Assembly: GCA_036897485.1 (NCBI GenBank)
Contig: JAYMTF010000061.1
Span: 1-61,165, forward strand
DNA: 61,165 nt
Source of the DNA: Pelargonium nanum
Taxonomy: Eukaryota > Streptophyta > Magnoliopsida > Geraniales > Geraniaceae
Reading direction: 5' to 3'
In this document: positions 44,843 to 56,900 of the stretch, in pieces
Position numbering within the stretch: the stretch's first letter is position 1
How the letters are laid out: the number at the start of each line of letters is the position of its first letter
Position numbers and translations under genes: made by a program
The notes under the pieces: generated by a model
Database searches by the model: none
Told to the model about the DNA's origin: nothing
Seen by the model: the letters and a program-made list of their open reading frames with translations, nothing else

Positions 44843-47800
44843 TTAGTATCTGTCCTGCATTACCCCCTTTCCATCACTCAGAGTTAGTTTCTCCACAGCA
44901 CCAACCTGTGCATTATCAGATAATTAGCAAATTGAGACTCCACTTGCAGACACACAGTTCCAAACTAAACACAGATGAGAAAAAACAAAACAAAACTTTT
45001 GATTCAAATCACTACATGTGATTTGAATTTATGTATCTCAAATGCTTGGAAGTTTTCTCTAGATATGTTAAGGATGGAAATTAAGGAAACAACTATAATC
45101 TTAAGATAATGCCCGCAATGTAAAAAGAACTAACCACTTTTGTCTTTTCAATTGAGCCATCTTTAGAGCCTGGTGCTGCAACAATTCCAGTTACAAGTAG
45201 TTTGACATCAACCAACCACTTCTATAACAAACAATGTCAGTATATTACAAATAAATAAATTTACCTTTCATTTTCTCCTTCTGGGCACCCTCATCCATGC
45301 CCTGTAAAAACATCCATTAATTTCATCATGTACAAAACTATTATATACATGGGCTAACCTCGAAAGGTTCTAACAAAAAGTACAAACGGAGGAGAAATGT
45401 CACCTTACTAAGTCCATCCTTTGATGCCTTGTCACTTCCCTGAGACAAATGCAAATAATAATAAACAACTCCAGGATAGCACGGAAATGAACAAAGAAAA
45501 AAATAATTTGCATAGTTTTCTCTTCACATCTGGTATAAGCTACATGATGCAGCCTGCCTTTTGAGTAATATAATGGATTAGCGAAGAAACTCTGTAGTGC
45601 AAATCTTGATAAGGACTTCGTTGGTCAAACAAAGTACTTTCAATCTTAAAGGTCATTTGGCGGAATCTCCATTCAAAGGCTTTGCATTCTGATATCAAAG
45701 TGGAGAATGTTGAGTAACCCAGGAACACTGCACTGGAATTGAAGTATTGAATATCTGGGGTTTCCAAACAAAGTCTTGATATTCCGATCAACTATTTTAT
45801 GGCCAATTTTTATTTGGGTCATGTAGGGGTTAGGGTTCGGCATTATGGAGAGGGCTAATGGCTATTTTCAGCATGTTAGAAAGTCCTAAGGTAGTCTAGA
45901 TAAGATGGGCTGTAAAATGAAACCATTTAGAATGCAGTGGGCCAGTGGCATCTAATAGTAATTATTTGAAAACAGGAGATTGTATATGTTGAAATATCTC
46001 TTCCAATGAGGCATTTAGAGCACCCGAGTTTCATCATGCCTACTACATTGGCTTATCTAAAGTTCCCTGACTAACAAAATAACTCTTCAAATGTGAAGTG
46101 CATTTGCAATCATAAGATGAGAAGAAATCATATTTTGTTCATGACGATGAATATGATTTTCTTCACATATTGAACAGATCCATCAAGTTTTTGAAGCCAA
46201 AAAAAAAACAGATATACTGTGGAATAAATTGCTTTAAGAATCATACCGAACTACGGAGAAGCCCTAAGGGTTGTGGGGACTCTTTCACATAATTTTCCAA
46301 GGCCGTCAAAAAGGATGATGGGGGCTGCAGTTAGACATGTCATCCAGGGTTTGAAAGTTAGCAGGATATCAAAGGATAAATAGATATAAAAACTAGCCAA
46401 TTCATTTTGAAAGGTTCCATACCGGTTCAACTTTGATAAGTTTCTCGTCCTGCCCTAAACCAAGGTTCTTATACGTCTCATAAAATTCAGACAACCTCTC
46501 TGCCTGCAGTAACATACAAACTTTTGCTTCTTGAATATGGATCTCAAATGAAGGTATAAAAGGGTCAGTATCATAATGACACCCGAACACTATATGACAA
46601 CCCAAGTGTACCTGATTCCCTGCCGTCCGATAAATATCAAGTGCTTTATAAGCATCATGGCGATGCATCTCAAAAAACTGCGAGAAAGTAAGTCATTGCA
46701 ACCTTAAGTTTTTATTTCCAGTATAGGGTTACAACACAAGCACCCATTGAACACTGAAAAAATATAAAATATATGAAAGCACGACAAACTGCAAACCTTG
46801 TCAACGAAAGCGAGAACTCCATCTGTGATTACTACATACAGTCTAACACTTTCACTTGTAACCTGAGAAAGAACACCATAAAAAAATGGAATAGCATCCA
46901 ATGGAACCAAACATAGCTGATTATGCCATTGAGATTAAATAATTCCTTACGATTGTCAGGGCATACTTAATCAGGCTATTCTGTTTCGCTACTCCCTCTG
47001 GCTGCAAAAAGGACGAGTGAATGTTCACTCAAAAGTTACATATATGGAGTGACAACATTGTTGCTGGAAGAAATGTAAGCAGAATTATAAGGATGATGCG
47101 TGGACATGCTACCTGGCAAGCAAGAAGATGAGAAAGAAGCTGCTGCAAGGCAGGTAACTGATCAAATAAGTCTGGGGCGTCAAGGTCCTGAGCTCTCTAT
47201 AGAGATTGCATTAAAAACAAATTTTTATTGTTGTTGTTCATTGGCTTGCCAACAGAATATACTTGACAAGGTTAAGTTGAAACTATACTCAAACGTCAAA
47301 CCTGTAACCTGCGTGCATGCTAATCCATGCAAGGAGACATGTAGTATTGGATAAAAAACAGAATATAAAGGTTCATGTGACGGAGCATAAGCATGTAACA
47401 TTTATGGCTCAGTTGAGTTGAACTGAATTCTATACTTTTTAGAAAAAAAGAAATTTTAAAGAGAAGGGTTTCATGGAAGAGATTAATGATTTCCTCATTA
47501 GTGCGTATTTATTTTTCTCCCACGAGAAGCCCTGGTCAAATGCTTAGTTTTATGTAAGATGTTCTACATTTTTTTGCAGTAGAGATCATTTGTTATAACA
47601 AAGCTTAGCAAAGAGTGGAAATCATAAAGAAAAACTATCTTACTAATTAATAACTCTCAAAATAATGAACTCTTGGGCCATTTACAGCCCATTTTCAGTA
47701 GGTATTAACATGTCCAAAAACGAGTATAAAAGAAGAGGGATGAACTGCCCAAATCTGACATATAAGTAAATATGGAATAGACAAATGTGTATTTGTAGAT

Positions 47801-49758
47801 GCAAACTACATACCGGGCTATTTGTTTCAACATCATAATTTAAAATGCGAAGACATTCTAGGCGCTCTTCAAGATATAAAGCATATGTGCGAACCCAAGC
47901 AGAATAACTCCATGCTTGACAACAAAAGAACTCACCACAGTCAATTTGTATACAGCAAGCTATCAGCAAATAAAATATGTCATAAGCTAACAGGAGTACC
48001 ATTTTCACTCGAGTCATCAGTAAACCGAGAAAGTCTATGCATAATGCTTTTGTTCCTGGTATAGCTAATTAGTTCTTCGCAAAATGAAAAATCAACTTCC
48101 CTTGTTGCACGGTGTAAGACTATCAAAGTTTTCAAAGCTACCTGAGTACGTATTTGGAAGATGAAATTCTAAGCGAGTCAAACTTAACCATACTAGTGGA
48201 AATCCAATGTGAAGGGAGATAATCATACATAAGAATTCATATAGGCTTAAACTAGGCACATGAAACAAATTTTTTTATAAGGAACAATGAGAGAAATTTG
48301 AAGGTTTAATAGTTCTTAATTCATATTTAGCAGTATCCAGAAGAAAAACAAAGGTGTAAGCTATAACTCATTGCCCAACACCCTTTTATGTGCTAACTAA
48401 AATCAACTCCATAATGAAAATTAACCACAGCTATGAATCATATGATTTTTACTGACATCCAGTTGGAAGGAAAATATCTCCAATGTAATCAAAGCATTCT
48501 CTTCAATATAATATTTATTGCATATAGAAGATGTTCGAAAACATAATGAGGATCATCGAGCCTGAAGGTGCCAAATTTATAATCATTTTAAAGAAAAAAG
48601 ATAGACAAAGCTCTAAGGAAAAGGTGATCAAAGCATATTATCTTCAGTATTCACATTCTACATTCTCAAGGACTAACTTTCATAAACTCATAGGAACATG
48701 TCATACTGTCATTCCTGATGACATCTAGAGCATAACTTTAGATTTTATCCCTTGTAATCCAATGTTCATCTAGTATCCGATTAGTCCACAGTAGAATTTA
48801 AATCATTTTTTTCTTTTAAGTTCAATAATTCTTTGAAATAGTCGACACATCTTTAAAGCAAATAAAAGAGATCATATCAAACTATATAATAAGACACACA
48901 CGGATGATTATGTAACCTGATAAACTGACTACAGTTATCCATTTTACTTGTGCGTTCTCCCCCATCTTAAATCTCTACTATTTGCCAATGTATTGTGAAG
49001 ATAGTACAAGTTTTTTGATTTAGTAAGTTGTTTAGGAGCATACCGCCCAAGAGTGTGTTTTAGAAAGACGTTTTGCAAGAGCATGTATACAATAAGCAAC
49101 ATCATCGCTGGTTCTTGATGAAAGAGCAGCAAAGATAGCTGATATTAAAAGAAGAAGAAAAAAGGTAAGCACAATCATTCGTTAGATGTCAAATAAAGAA
49201 ACTTAACACACAAGTGCAAATTTGATTAAAAAAATTTCAATTAGTGGCCAACCATATATTTTCAAATCAATAACTCGAAGACTAGTGACACTGTTCATCT
49301 ACATATTCATGTTCGGAAACAAAAAGACTAGTGACACTGTTCATCTATTTGAAGCTTCCCAAGTTTCTTTTTGCAGGTTCTGGTGTAGACAACATGTCAA
49401 GAGAGAAGGAAATTTGACACTGATTGTACAACTGAAGAAAGTCTAATAAACTAAAATCTATTAACTGAAAGCTTATACGCGTTTGCAAGCAAACAAGAAT
49501 CAACTTTACTCACTCCTTATATGTTTTTCCTTTGGCAGTACATTCTCGTGGTTTGTGGCTTTCACGATTGCAACATCAATTTCCTGAAGCACCAGACTAT
49601 CAGGTACAAGTATACTAAACATCAAGTAATATGTGATAAACCAAGTTTATGACGATAAAAATCACCTTCTTATCATTATTTACTTTAGCCAAACCAACTG
49701 TTGTGGAATCCTTCAAAACTCCAATAGCCTTTTTTATGCTAGGTTGACCATGTGCCAT
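44843..49758 (-). CDS. Short ANTH-domain (AP180/CALM-like) clathrin-assembly-like protein
   Basis: Fifteen coding exons join in phase: 49758-49666, 49583-49514, 49138-49044, 48141-48000, 47914-47814, 47196-47113, 47001-46951, 46862-46797, 46677-46612, 46503-46423, 46324-46247, 45439-45404, 45301-45265, 45175-45135 and 44905-44843. They give 367 residues. The ANTH domain (about 20-290) shows [18 protein letters not shown], the phosphoinositide-binding pattern [16 protein letters not shown] (K39, K49, K51, H52), [39 protein letters not shown] and [15 protein letters not shown]. Plant relatives usually continue for 200-400 residues with clathrin- and adaptor-binding NPF or DL-rich motifs. This one has only about 60 Lys/Ser/Gly-rich residues and ends QDRY. 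It may bind membranes but recruit clathrin poorly. The TTTAAGTAG just before the ATG looks like a splice acceptor, implying an upstream leader exon. Confidence 0.88.
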
Positions 49759-52508
49759 TCTACTTAAAGAAATTCCTTTCAACATAAAAGTTACACTGAG
49801 CAAACAAACACAGTAATCAAGTTTAAATATACCATAAAGAAGTTCAACTGAACAAGCTACATTGTAGTAAAGGTCATGGGGTCTTGAAGAGGTAAACTAG
49901 AAGTAGTACTAAGCAATGTAATTAGGTTATGCCAATCATATGAATCATTACCAGAAATTGTCCTCAAGTTGGTTCTTATAGTAACTCCTCCAAGACGACA
50001 GGGCCCCCCCTATGCCCTACCCTTTTGTGAACGCTGCCGAACGATCAAGGTTAAAACCACCCAGCTCAATCTGTCAGAACTATTATACTTCAAATGGATA
50101 ATCTCACATGAATTCCTGAACAAAGAACTAAAAAACAATTAAAAACTTCTAAGAGCAGTTTTATAAATCACAATTTGCTTCTCGGTCAAAGTAAAAGTTT
50201 GCATGTAACAGAAAATACTCTCAAGGTCATCTATAGCATGATTAGAAGAAGGAAAATTTTATGTTTTGGGATTGGGATCATTTTTGTATTACAAGAATTA
50301 CCTCTCATATGATGCATGCATAACAATTATAATTAATAGTTATGAACTGGGTATTAAAACTGTTAGGAAATAAAACAATTTCTTAATTAGTAGTTATATA
50401 CTCAGTGATATATCAATTCCTTAGCAGGTAAAATACGTTCCTTAAGCACCTTAACAAGTTATTTTAGCATGTGCATTATATTATGGCAGAAAGTAGCTAC
50501 TCAAGGCCCTGTAGCATAATCCTGATTTACAGCAATATCATAGTAGTGTTCCTGTTTTTCATGGAATTTAATTTATAGGGCAGGGTAACTTGTAAGTTCA
50601 GGCAACTTTGTGCATATAACATGAAGATAGAACACACTAACAGCCTAATTAATTGCACAAAGATGCACATGCGTGTGTAGACACATGACCTACTTTGTTT
50701 CCATATTTTCTTGTTCAGCTCCTATATTTTATAATTCATTCTCCATATATAACATACAGTTTAACATGGTTCAATGCATTTAAATTCTTAAATAATCTCA
50801 AAGCTGAAGGTGATTCAAAATTAGATGGTAAAAAAAATCCTCTTGAAGGAATACAACAAATGATAAGGAAGATTATTATGTAAGCAAGAAATTTCTGGAA
50901 AATGTTGAGTCAAAGATCAACTGTGGTATTCAGTTTAAGACTTGAGGATTATCTGAAATTTTGTAAGAAAATGGAAGGTTTAGGGCTTGTTTGCAAGCAG
51001 TTGGTGATTTTATTTTCTAATTGTAATAAGTCATTCTCATTTTAAATATTGAATTTCCAATATGCCACCCTATGCCATTTATCTAGATTATGCCTCCAGA
51101 GTACCAAAATATTGAAACCTTTTATCATATTTCTTCTCATAGTCATAATTCATTTTCTAATGGCCAAATTTCTTTTAGTGCATTCAATTGCTTTTCTTAA
51201 AAGGAAAATTATCATTAAATCAAAATAACAAAAGATAAAATAGCAGGAACTGGCTGAAGTAAAGCTGCAGGATCTAATAAACCCAAAACACCAGGTTTGG
51301 CTGCCCATTGAATAAGGGTGTGTGCAGCACAGTTCTACAGATCTAGGAGAAAACTCTAGAGGCTGACACCTTAACACCACCAACAATGCAAAAATAAGCC
51401 AATTGGGCTTCATATAACATATTTAGGTCATTGAGTTATGAACAAACATAATCTAATGGTTAAAATGCATGGTGAAAATGACTTTTCATAAAGTTACAAT
51501 TATAAAAAGCATTTACAGATTGCACAGGTCACTTATAGCATGCAAAAAGATTCTTCGCATTATAAAATATATAGAGAGAGAGAGAAAAAAAAAATAAAAT
51601 TCTCAGCCATGAAGTTAATGGTTGAGACTCGGCCAAGCCTACGAAAGTTTGTCATGTCACGAAGTAAAGCTTAAATATATTTCTTACTAATTGTAAGGGA
51701 AAAGAAGCAATAAGTTAACAATTGTATTCAAAATTGCATTTGTAACCATGAAACCTAAAACAGCTACTCAGTCAGTAGAGAAAACGGATCAAATCAAATC
51801 AAATATTTACCGATATACAAAATAATATAGTACTGACATTATAATATAATTCACTGGTTGAAATTATTGTCACTAATATATAGGTAGACACCTTTTTTTT
51901 TCTTCTTTTTTTTTTTTTTTATCAACAACGGGACATCATACTCATAAGTAACAATGTTTCTCACTCTCATCCAAAGTGTTTTAACCACTTGGCCCAACAT
52001 GTCTTGGTACACCTTAGTAACTTCCACAAACTAAATACAAGAAATTGGTTTCAAAGCCAATTCCATGGAGAGGGAAAACCATTACAAACAAATCCCTCAA
52101 TAACCAGAATACTTTGAACGTACGAATTCCATTATTGTTTTCAAAGATCTCTCACGGACGACATGTTCCATAACTTATGATTTCCAATGCATGACAATGA
52201 TGGCATACCATATCCTCTTAACATATTGTGCAAAGATCCACAAAATCACAATTTTTTTATACAAAAAGCTGAATTTGCATTTGGCAACAAATTAACAATT
52301 CAGCATCTACCTTAAGGAACAAGTAAAGGTTGAAAGCATCTCAAATTATTGAAACGCAAGTTAAAATTATAAAATCACAATCAAATGCTTAACAAATTAA
52401 TAGGTCATGATAACACCTAAACCTAATTGAACAACATCGATGGACAGATTAATTATATCATTATAAATGCACAATTACATATATGTAGATTGTAGAGAGA
52501 GGAACATA
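49759..52508. other. Probable long 5'UTR intron of the ANTH gene
   Basis: On the minus strand the sequence just before the start codon fits an acceptor (TTTAAGTAG then A-ATG). A donor-like CAGCTTGCT/GTATGTTCC lies at 52508, about 2.7 kb upstream. The intervening AT-rich DNA has no recognisable gene. It contains a (GA)n tract near 51570, T-rich tracts near 51895-51920 and a C-run at 50005-50011, plus several unrecognised repeats. Confidence 0.45.
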
Positions 52509-52715
52509 CAGCAAGCTGGTATGTGAAATTAAAGCGTGGATGTGAAGCATGCGAATCTGAGATCGGCGTTAGGTCGTCGGAGATGGGAAAATGGAGGGAT
52601 CGGAGAGGGCTTAACGCCCAAACAATGAAGAGTTTGGAGAAGAGAAATGATGGTATTGCGTGTCCAGTAATCGTCGCTCTCTGTCTCTCTCCTCTCCTCC
52701 TCATCAAATGTTATA
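52509..52715 (-). promoter_or_regulatory. Probable 5'UTR exon and start region of the ANTH gene
   Basis: This GC-richer island reads on the minus strand as a CT/GA-rich leader (GGAGGAGAGGAGAGAGAC, CCCTCTCCGATCCCTCCA) ending at the donor AGCTTGCT/GTATG. It stands out from AT-rich flanks. It holds ORFs on both strands, but none resembles a known protein, so I read it as untranslated leader. Confidence 0.45.
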
Positions 52716-53941
52716 GTCACTGACCGTTACATAGTGGTTATTTTATTTTACTTATTTTTAGCTCTATTTGTTTTTTTTTTCCTTTTTCACAATCAAATTA
52801 GTTAGTTTCCGTTACCTAGGTTTGTTAAAGTGTTTTGGATTCGTTTTAGAGTCTCGTTCAAGACTCCTTACCGACAATATTAGATGTATTATAGATTAAA
52901 ATAAGAGAGGTGTCTTTCTGTTAAGTAATCTCACAAATGGATTCAAAAACAAAATCTTGTGGTGGACAATTTTCTCATATGGGCTCCACTGGAGGCGGGG
53001 GTTGATGAAATTTCAATAGAAAGATGAGATCCACAGGAGGCTGCAATAAAGATAAAGCTCACGTGGAAAATGAACTCTCACATTTTTGAGTGAAAGGTTG
53101 ATTACTCGATTTTTTTGGCAAACAATTTCCTTCTATGTATTGTCTCTATATCCTACGTGGATGATCGAAAAGGAGGTTGCATGAGCTGCCTTAGCATTCC
53201 TGAAGAGTCCCCAAGGATCGCATTGAGCTATATATCATACTCTCCTCATAACCTTCAGCTAATTAATGACCCAAAATGGTCATGAACTTTCACATATTGA
53301 CCCAAAATGGTACTTGCCTTTAGAGCTTATATCAAAAGCTCAAGGACCAAATTGTCAATATTTGAACGTTCAATGACCATTTTGGATCAAAACAAAGTTC
53401 AAAGACGAAATTGGAGCAAAATGTGAAAGTTCAAGGACTAATTTTAGTTAAAAGTTCAAGGACCAAATTTGGTTAAAACACCAAAGTTCATGGATCAAAT
53501 TGGGTCTTTTACCTTACTTATATAATGACCAAAATCTGTTTATTCCTTTATAAAAACCATAATCACAATGTGTTATGTAAATGTTGATGTGTTTGACAGT
53601 CCAAACGACATTTGATTTATACATATGAACCTATTCCAAAAAGTTTGAGAAATCTTCTACAATTCTTGTGAAGACTTTAACCTCAATAAAAATCTCTAAG
53701 AACGCAAAATCCTCAAATTATCTTTCAACAAACATATATATATGCATGTCATGATTGGGCATACATTTCCATTTCACTTGACCTTGAACACTTTCTTCTT
53801 TTTTGTTCTCTTTTATTATCAATAGGGATTTATGGATTACATTTTATTCAGCTAACAGATACAAATATTTTATGGAGTTGGCTGAACCTTGCAAACCATA
53901 CTATTTTGATACAACAATGCGTTGCAGAAACGTCGGAGACA
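52716..53941. other. Intergenic region between ANTH and AFG1 genes, with one TIR element
   Basis: It holds the upstream DNA of the ANTH gene and the 3' flank of the AFG1-like gene. A miniature element sits at 53270-53520. The rest, including 53520-53940, shows no further recognisable feature. Confidence 0.45.
53270..53520. mobile_element. Miniature TIR element with 'GACCCAAAATGGTCATGAAC' ends
   Basis: The left end reads GACCCAAAATGGTCATGAAC. The right end, reversed, reads GACCCAATTTGATCCATGAAC with one extra base. Inside, variants of AAGTTCAAGGACCAAATT occur four or more times. It is non-coding, and its exact limits and target duplication are unclear. Confidence 0.6.
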
Positions 53942-56900
53942 TTAAGCCAGCACCACATCCTCGTTACCACCTTCCTGCAACACCTGCTTCTCTGCCAACA
54001 TTGCAGCATGCTGCTCCAGGTATTCTTCACTGTTCATCTCCGTTAATCTGCAATTTTCAGTGCTTTGGTTTCAAATTAACTCATTTCAAGTTTCAACAAA
54101 ACGACAAGAACGAACAGAATATATGCAACATTTTCATATTCTAACTCCTAACCTATCTCTGTTAGTTAAGTGCAAGGTACTCTGTAGTCTAGAGGTTGTA
54201 CAAAGAACAGCCATATGCACAAAAACGGGTCATATTTCCAAAATTCAGAGAGTTGAGGAAAGTGTCGTGTCAACTCCTCTCTCCATATGATACTAACGGG
54301 AGATAAATGCTACCAAAACATATGACCCTATCCAGATCAACGTCCCACAATTCCACTTTGGCCACACCACCAATGTTACTAAGCTTCTTAATTATGAACG
54401 GTCCAATTTTTAATCAGAACACGAACATATGTACATATTTTACCAGAAACACAAGGTTCTTTTTCAAGCGATAAAGATAGGTTACCATGCGGTGAATAGT
54501 ATAGTGGTAAAAAGAGAAACGAGAGGGTTGCCAACTCTAAAACGAAAAGGCACCATACCTGCTAATGGTGCGATCTTTTGCAAATCCCAGTTCATTGTCA
54601 ACACAAAGGTCTGCATCATCACTTCTACTTGACCTGGAACTTCTAGGTGACCTGTGTTGGGCCTCAGAGACCGTCACAATCCTTTCAAAAAGTTCTAGAG
54701 GACTCCCCTCTGCTGTACACATTAGTCTAGCCTTGTTTTCATACATCACCTGTACCCACAACATAAAGTCAATTCGACTTTCATTTCATGATGACAAAAA
54801 GATGGAGAGGGAAAGGCTCTGATCTACTATGTTGCACGAATACGAATATGGAATTCGTAATACGATACGATACTGGTACGAAATACGCAATTTTTATAAA
54901 ATTTAGAATACAATTCGTCATAATACGTTAGGTAAAATAATAAATATATATTTTATATATAGCTATTTTTCTATAAAAATCTGATAATATAAAATTATAA
55001 ATCACATTAATCAATCAAAATAAGATGAATTTTAATCAAATACAAACACCCATCCTCATCCACACCTATTTTATAGGAAACAAATACAGTTTTTCCCCTT
55101 TTTTTAGGTGAATTCGTAAACTACACATATTGCTACGTATTATCACGTATCCGTACTCCATATGTACGGAATACGGGGACGTTGGCCCTTCCAAGCGTAT
55201 TGGTGCAACGTAGCTGATCTATGCATCCAATAATACTAAGCTGGGTAAAATATACATATATGAGTGCCATTTCCTTTTTCAGATAATGACCATTTCAAGT
55301 AGAGGTATATGTAGGGAGCTGGAATATACAGATTTGTATGTCTCCTATAAAAATATTACGTCTGCGAAATTTCAAGCCAGTGAGAAGGAAGTATATATAA
55401 GTATAACTAATTTCTTGATGAACAACCCAAGAGAGGGGCTTCTGAAATTTCATGAACGATTCTAACACATACAAAGGAAAAACTTAAAATAAAATGTTCA
55501 AATAGCACAATCCACTTTCTAGAAAGGTCTAGGTAATCTGACGTGATTCCATCTGCATCTGCACGTGTCTCAATTAATACTCCCTTTTGTCCCAACATGA
55601 GTATCCACTTTCCATTTTATTTTATTTTTCAAAATTAAGAAAATTTTGAATAGTGGTAAACTTTTCCTTATGTGCCCCTACATACTTTGTAGTATAAAGA
55701 TAATTATTAATAATTCATGCATAACTAACTTATCATAATGAAAGTGGTCGGAGTTTTGGAAAAAATATTTTGGAAACAGTGGACTCTTATTTTGGGATGG
55801 AGAGAGTATACACGCTATTAGTCCTCGATTTCTTCGATTCTTTAGAAGTCTTTGTAGTTTATATTGTACCTCAATGATGAGCCTAGAACAAGGTACAGGA
55901 AAACTTATATCTGATGGCTTCCAGCAGGGGCGGATCTATGCCTTTAATTCAATAGGTATACAATAATACATTGTTTTAACCAAATAATACGAAAGGTTGA
56001 GCATTTTGAAGATATGGGGCGCCTATATAAATATTTAGTATGTAAAAACAGAATGAATTTGAAAATATAGTGAACATACGTCAACCAAAGTGACAAACCG
56101 ATATGCTGCTGTCCTATTGTGTAGTCCGAAAATTGGCACACCTTCTAGTGCTAGGGTATGAAAGCTTTCTGTAAAACGAAAACGAGTAAAATCGTTTGAG
56201 ATTTCATTCTAGGAAAACTGAATATGCATGTTAAAAATTACAGTGTACTGGAAATGACTCACTGCAAAGTCCAAAATAGTCGGCAGCTCCAAGGGGTTTG
56301 TCGCAGAGTTCCTCAAAAGGAAAATATGCACATCCATTAGCACCCAGAGGAACCTGTCAAAAACAAATAGGATGATTAGAAGACTTGACTAAGTAACATC
56401 TGCGCATTAGTCTTATCGGTGCTACAAGTTAAGATATATATACCTTCAATTTTCTTCCCATTACTACTTCCACCTCTTGTTGACTAGCAGTGTGTTCTCC
56501 AATTAGTTGTTGAAACTTTTCCTTGAGAAGGTCGGATAAATTATTTCCAATGAAGTAGAAACCTTGCCCCGCCTGGAGTTCAAGTAAAAATAGGATTAGA
56601 AAATAATGTAAAAAATGTATTTAAAAAATTGGGAGATGAAAATGCAGAAATGAAGTTGAAGATGTACCGAACCCAGTTTCCGATAGTCAACTGCAGAACC
56701 AATTTCATGAGTTACACATCTTTCCTACAAGCACGAGAATTCCAACTCACTATATTAACACAATACATTAAGAACTAGAAAAGAGTAAAAACATAGGCGC
56801 TTTGACATTCCATATCCAAACAGAGCACACCCTCAATGGCTTCTAAATTTGTTTTTATCTTTTAATAGATTATTCAAAAGAAAATGACTTTCTTATTCCA

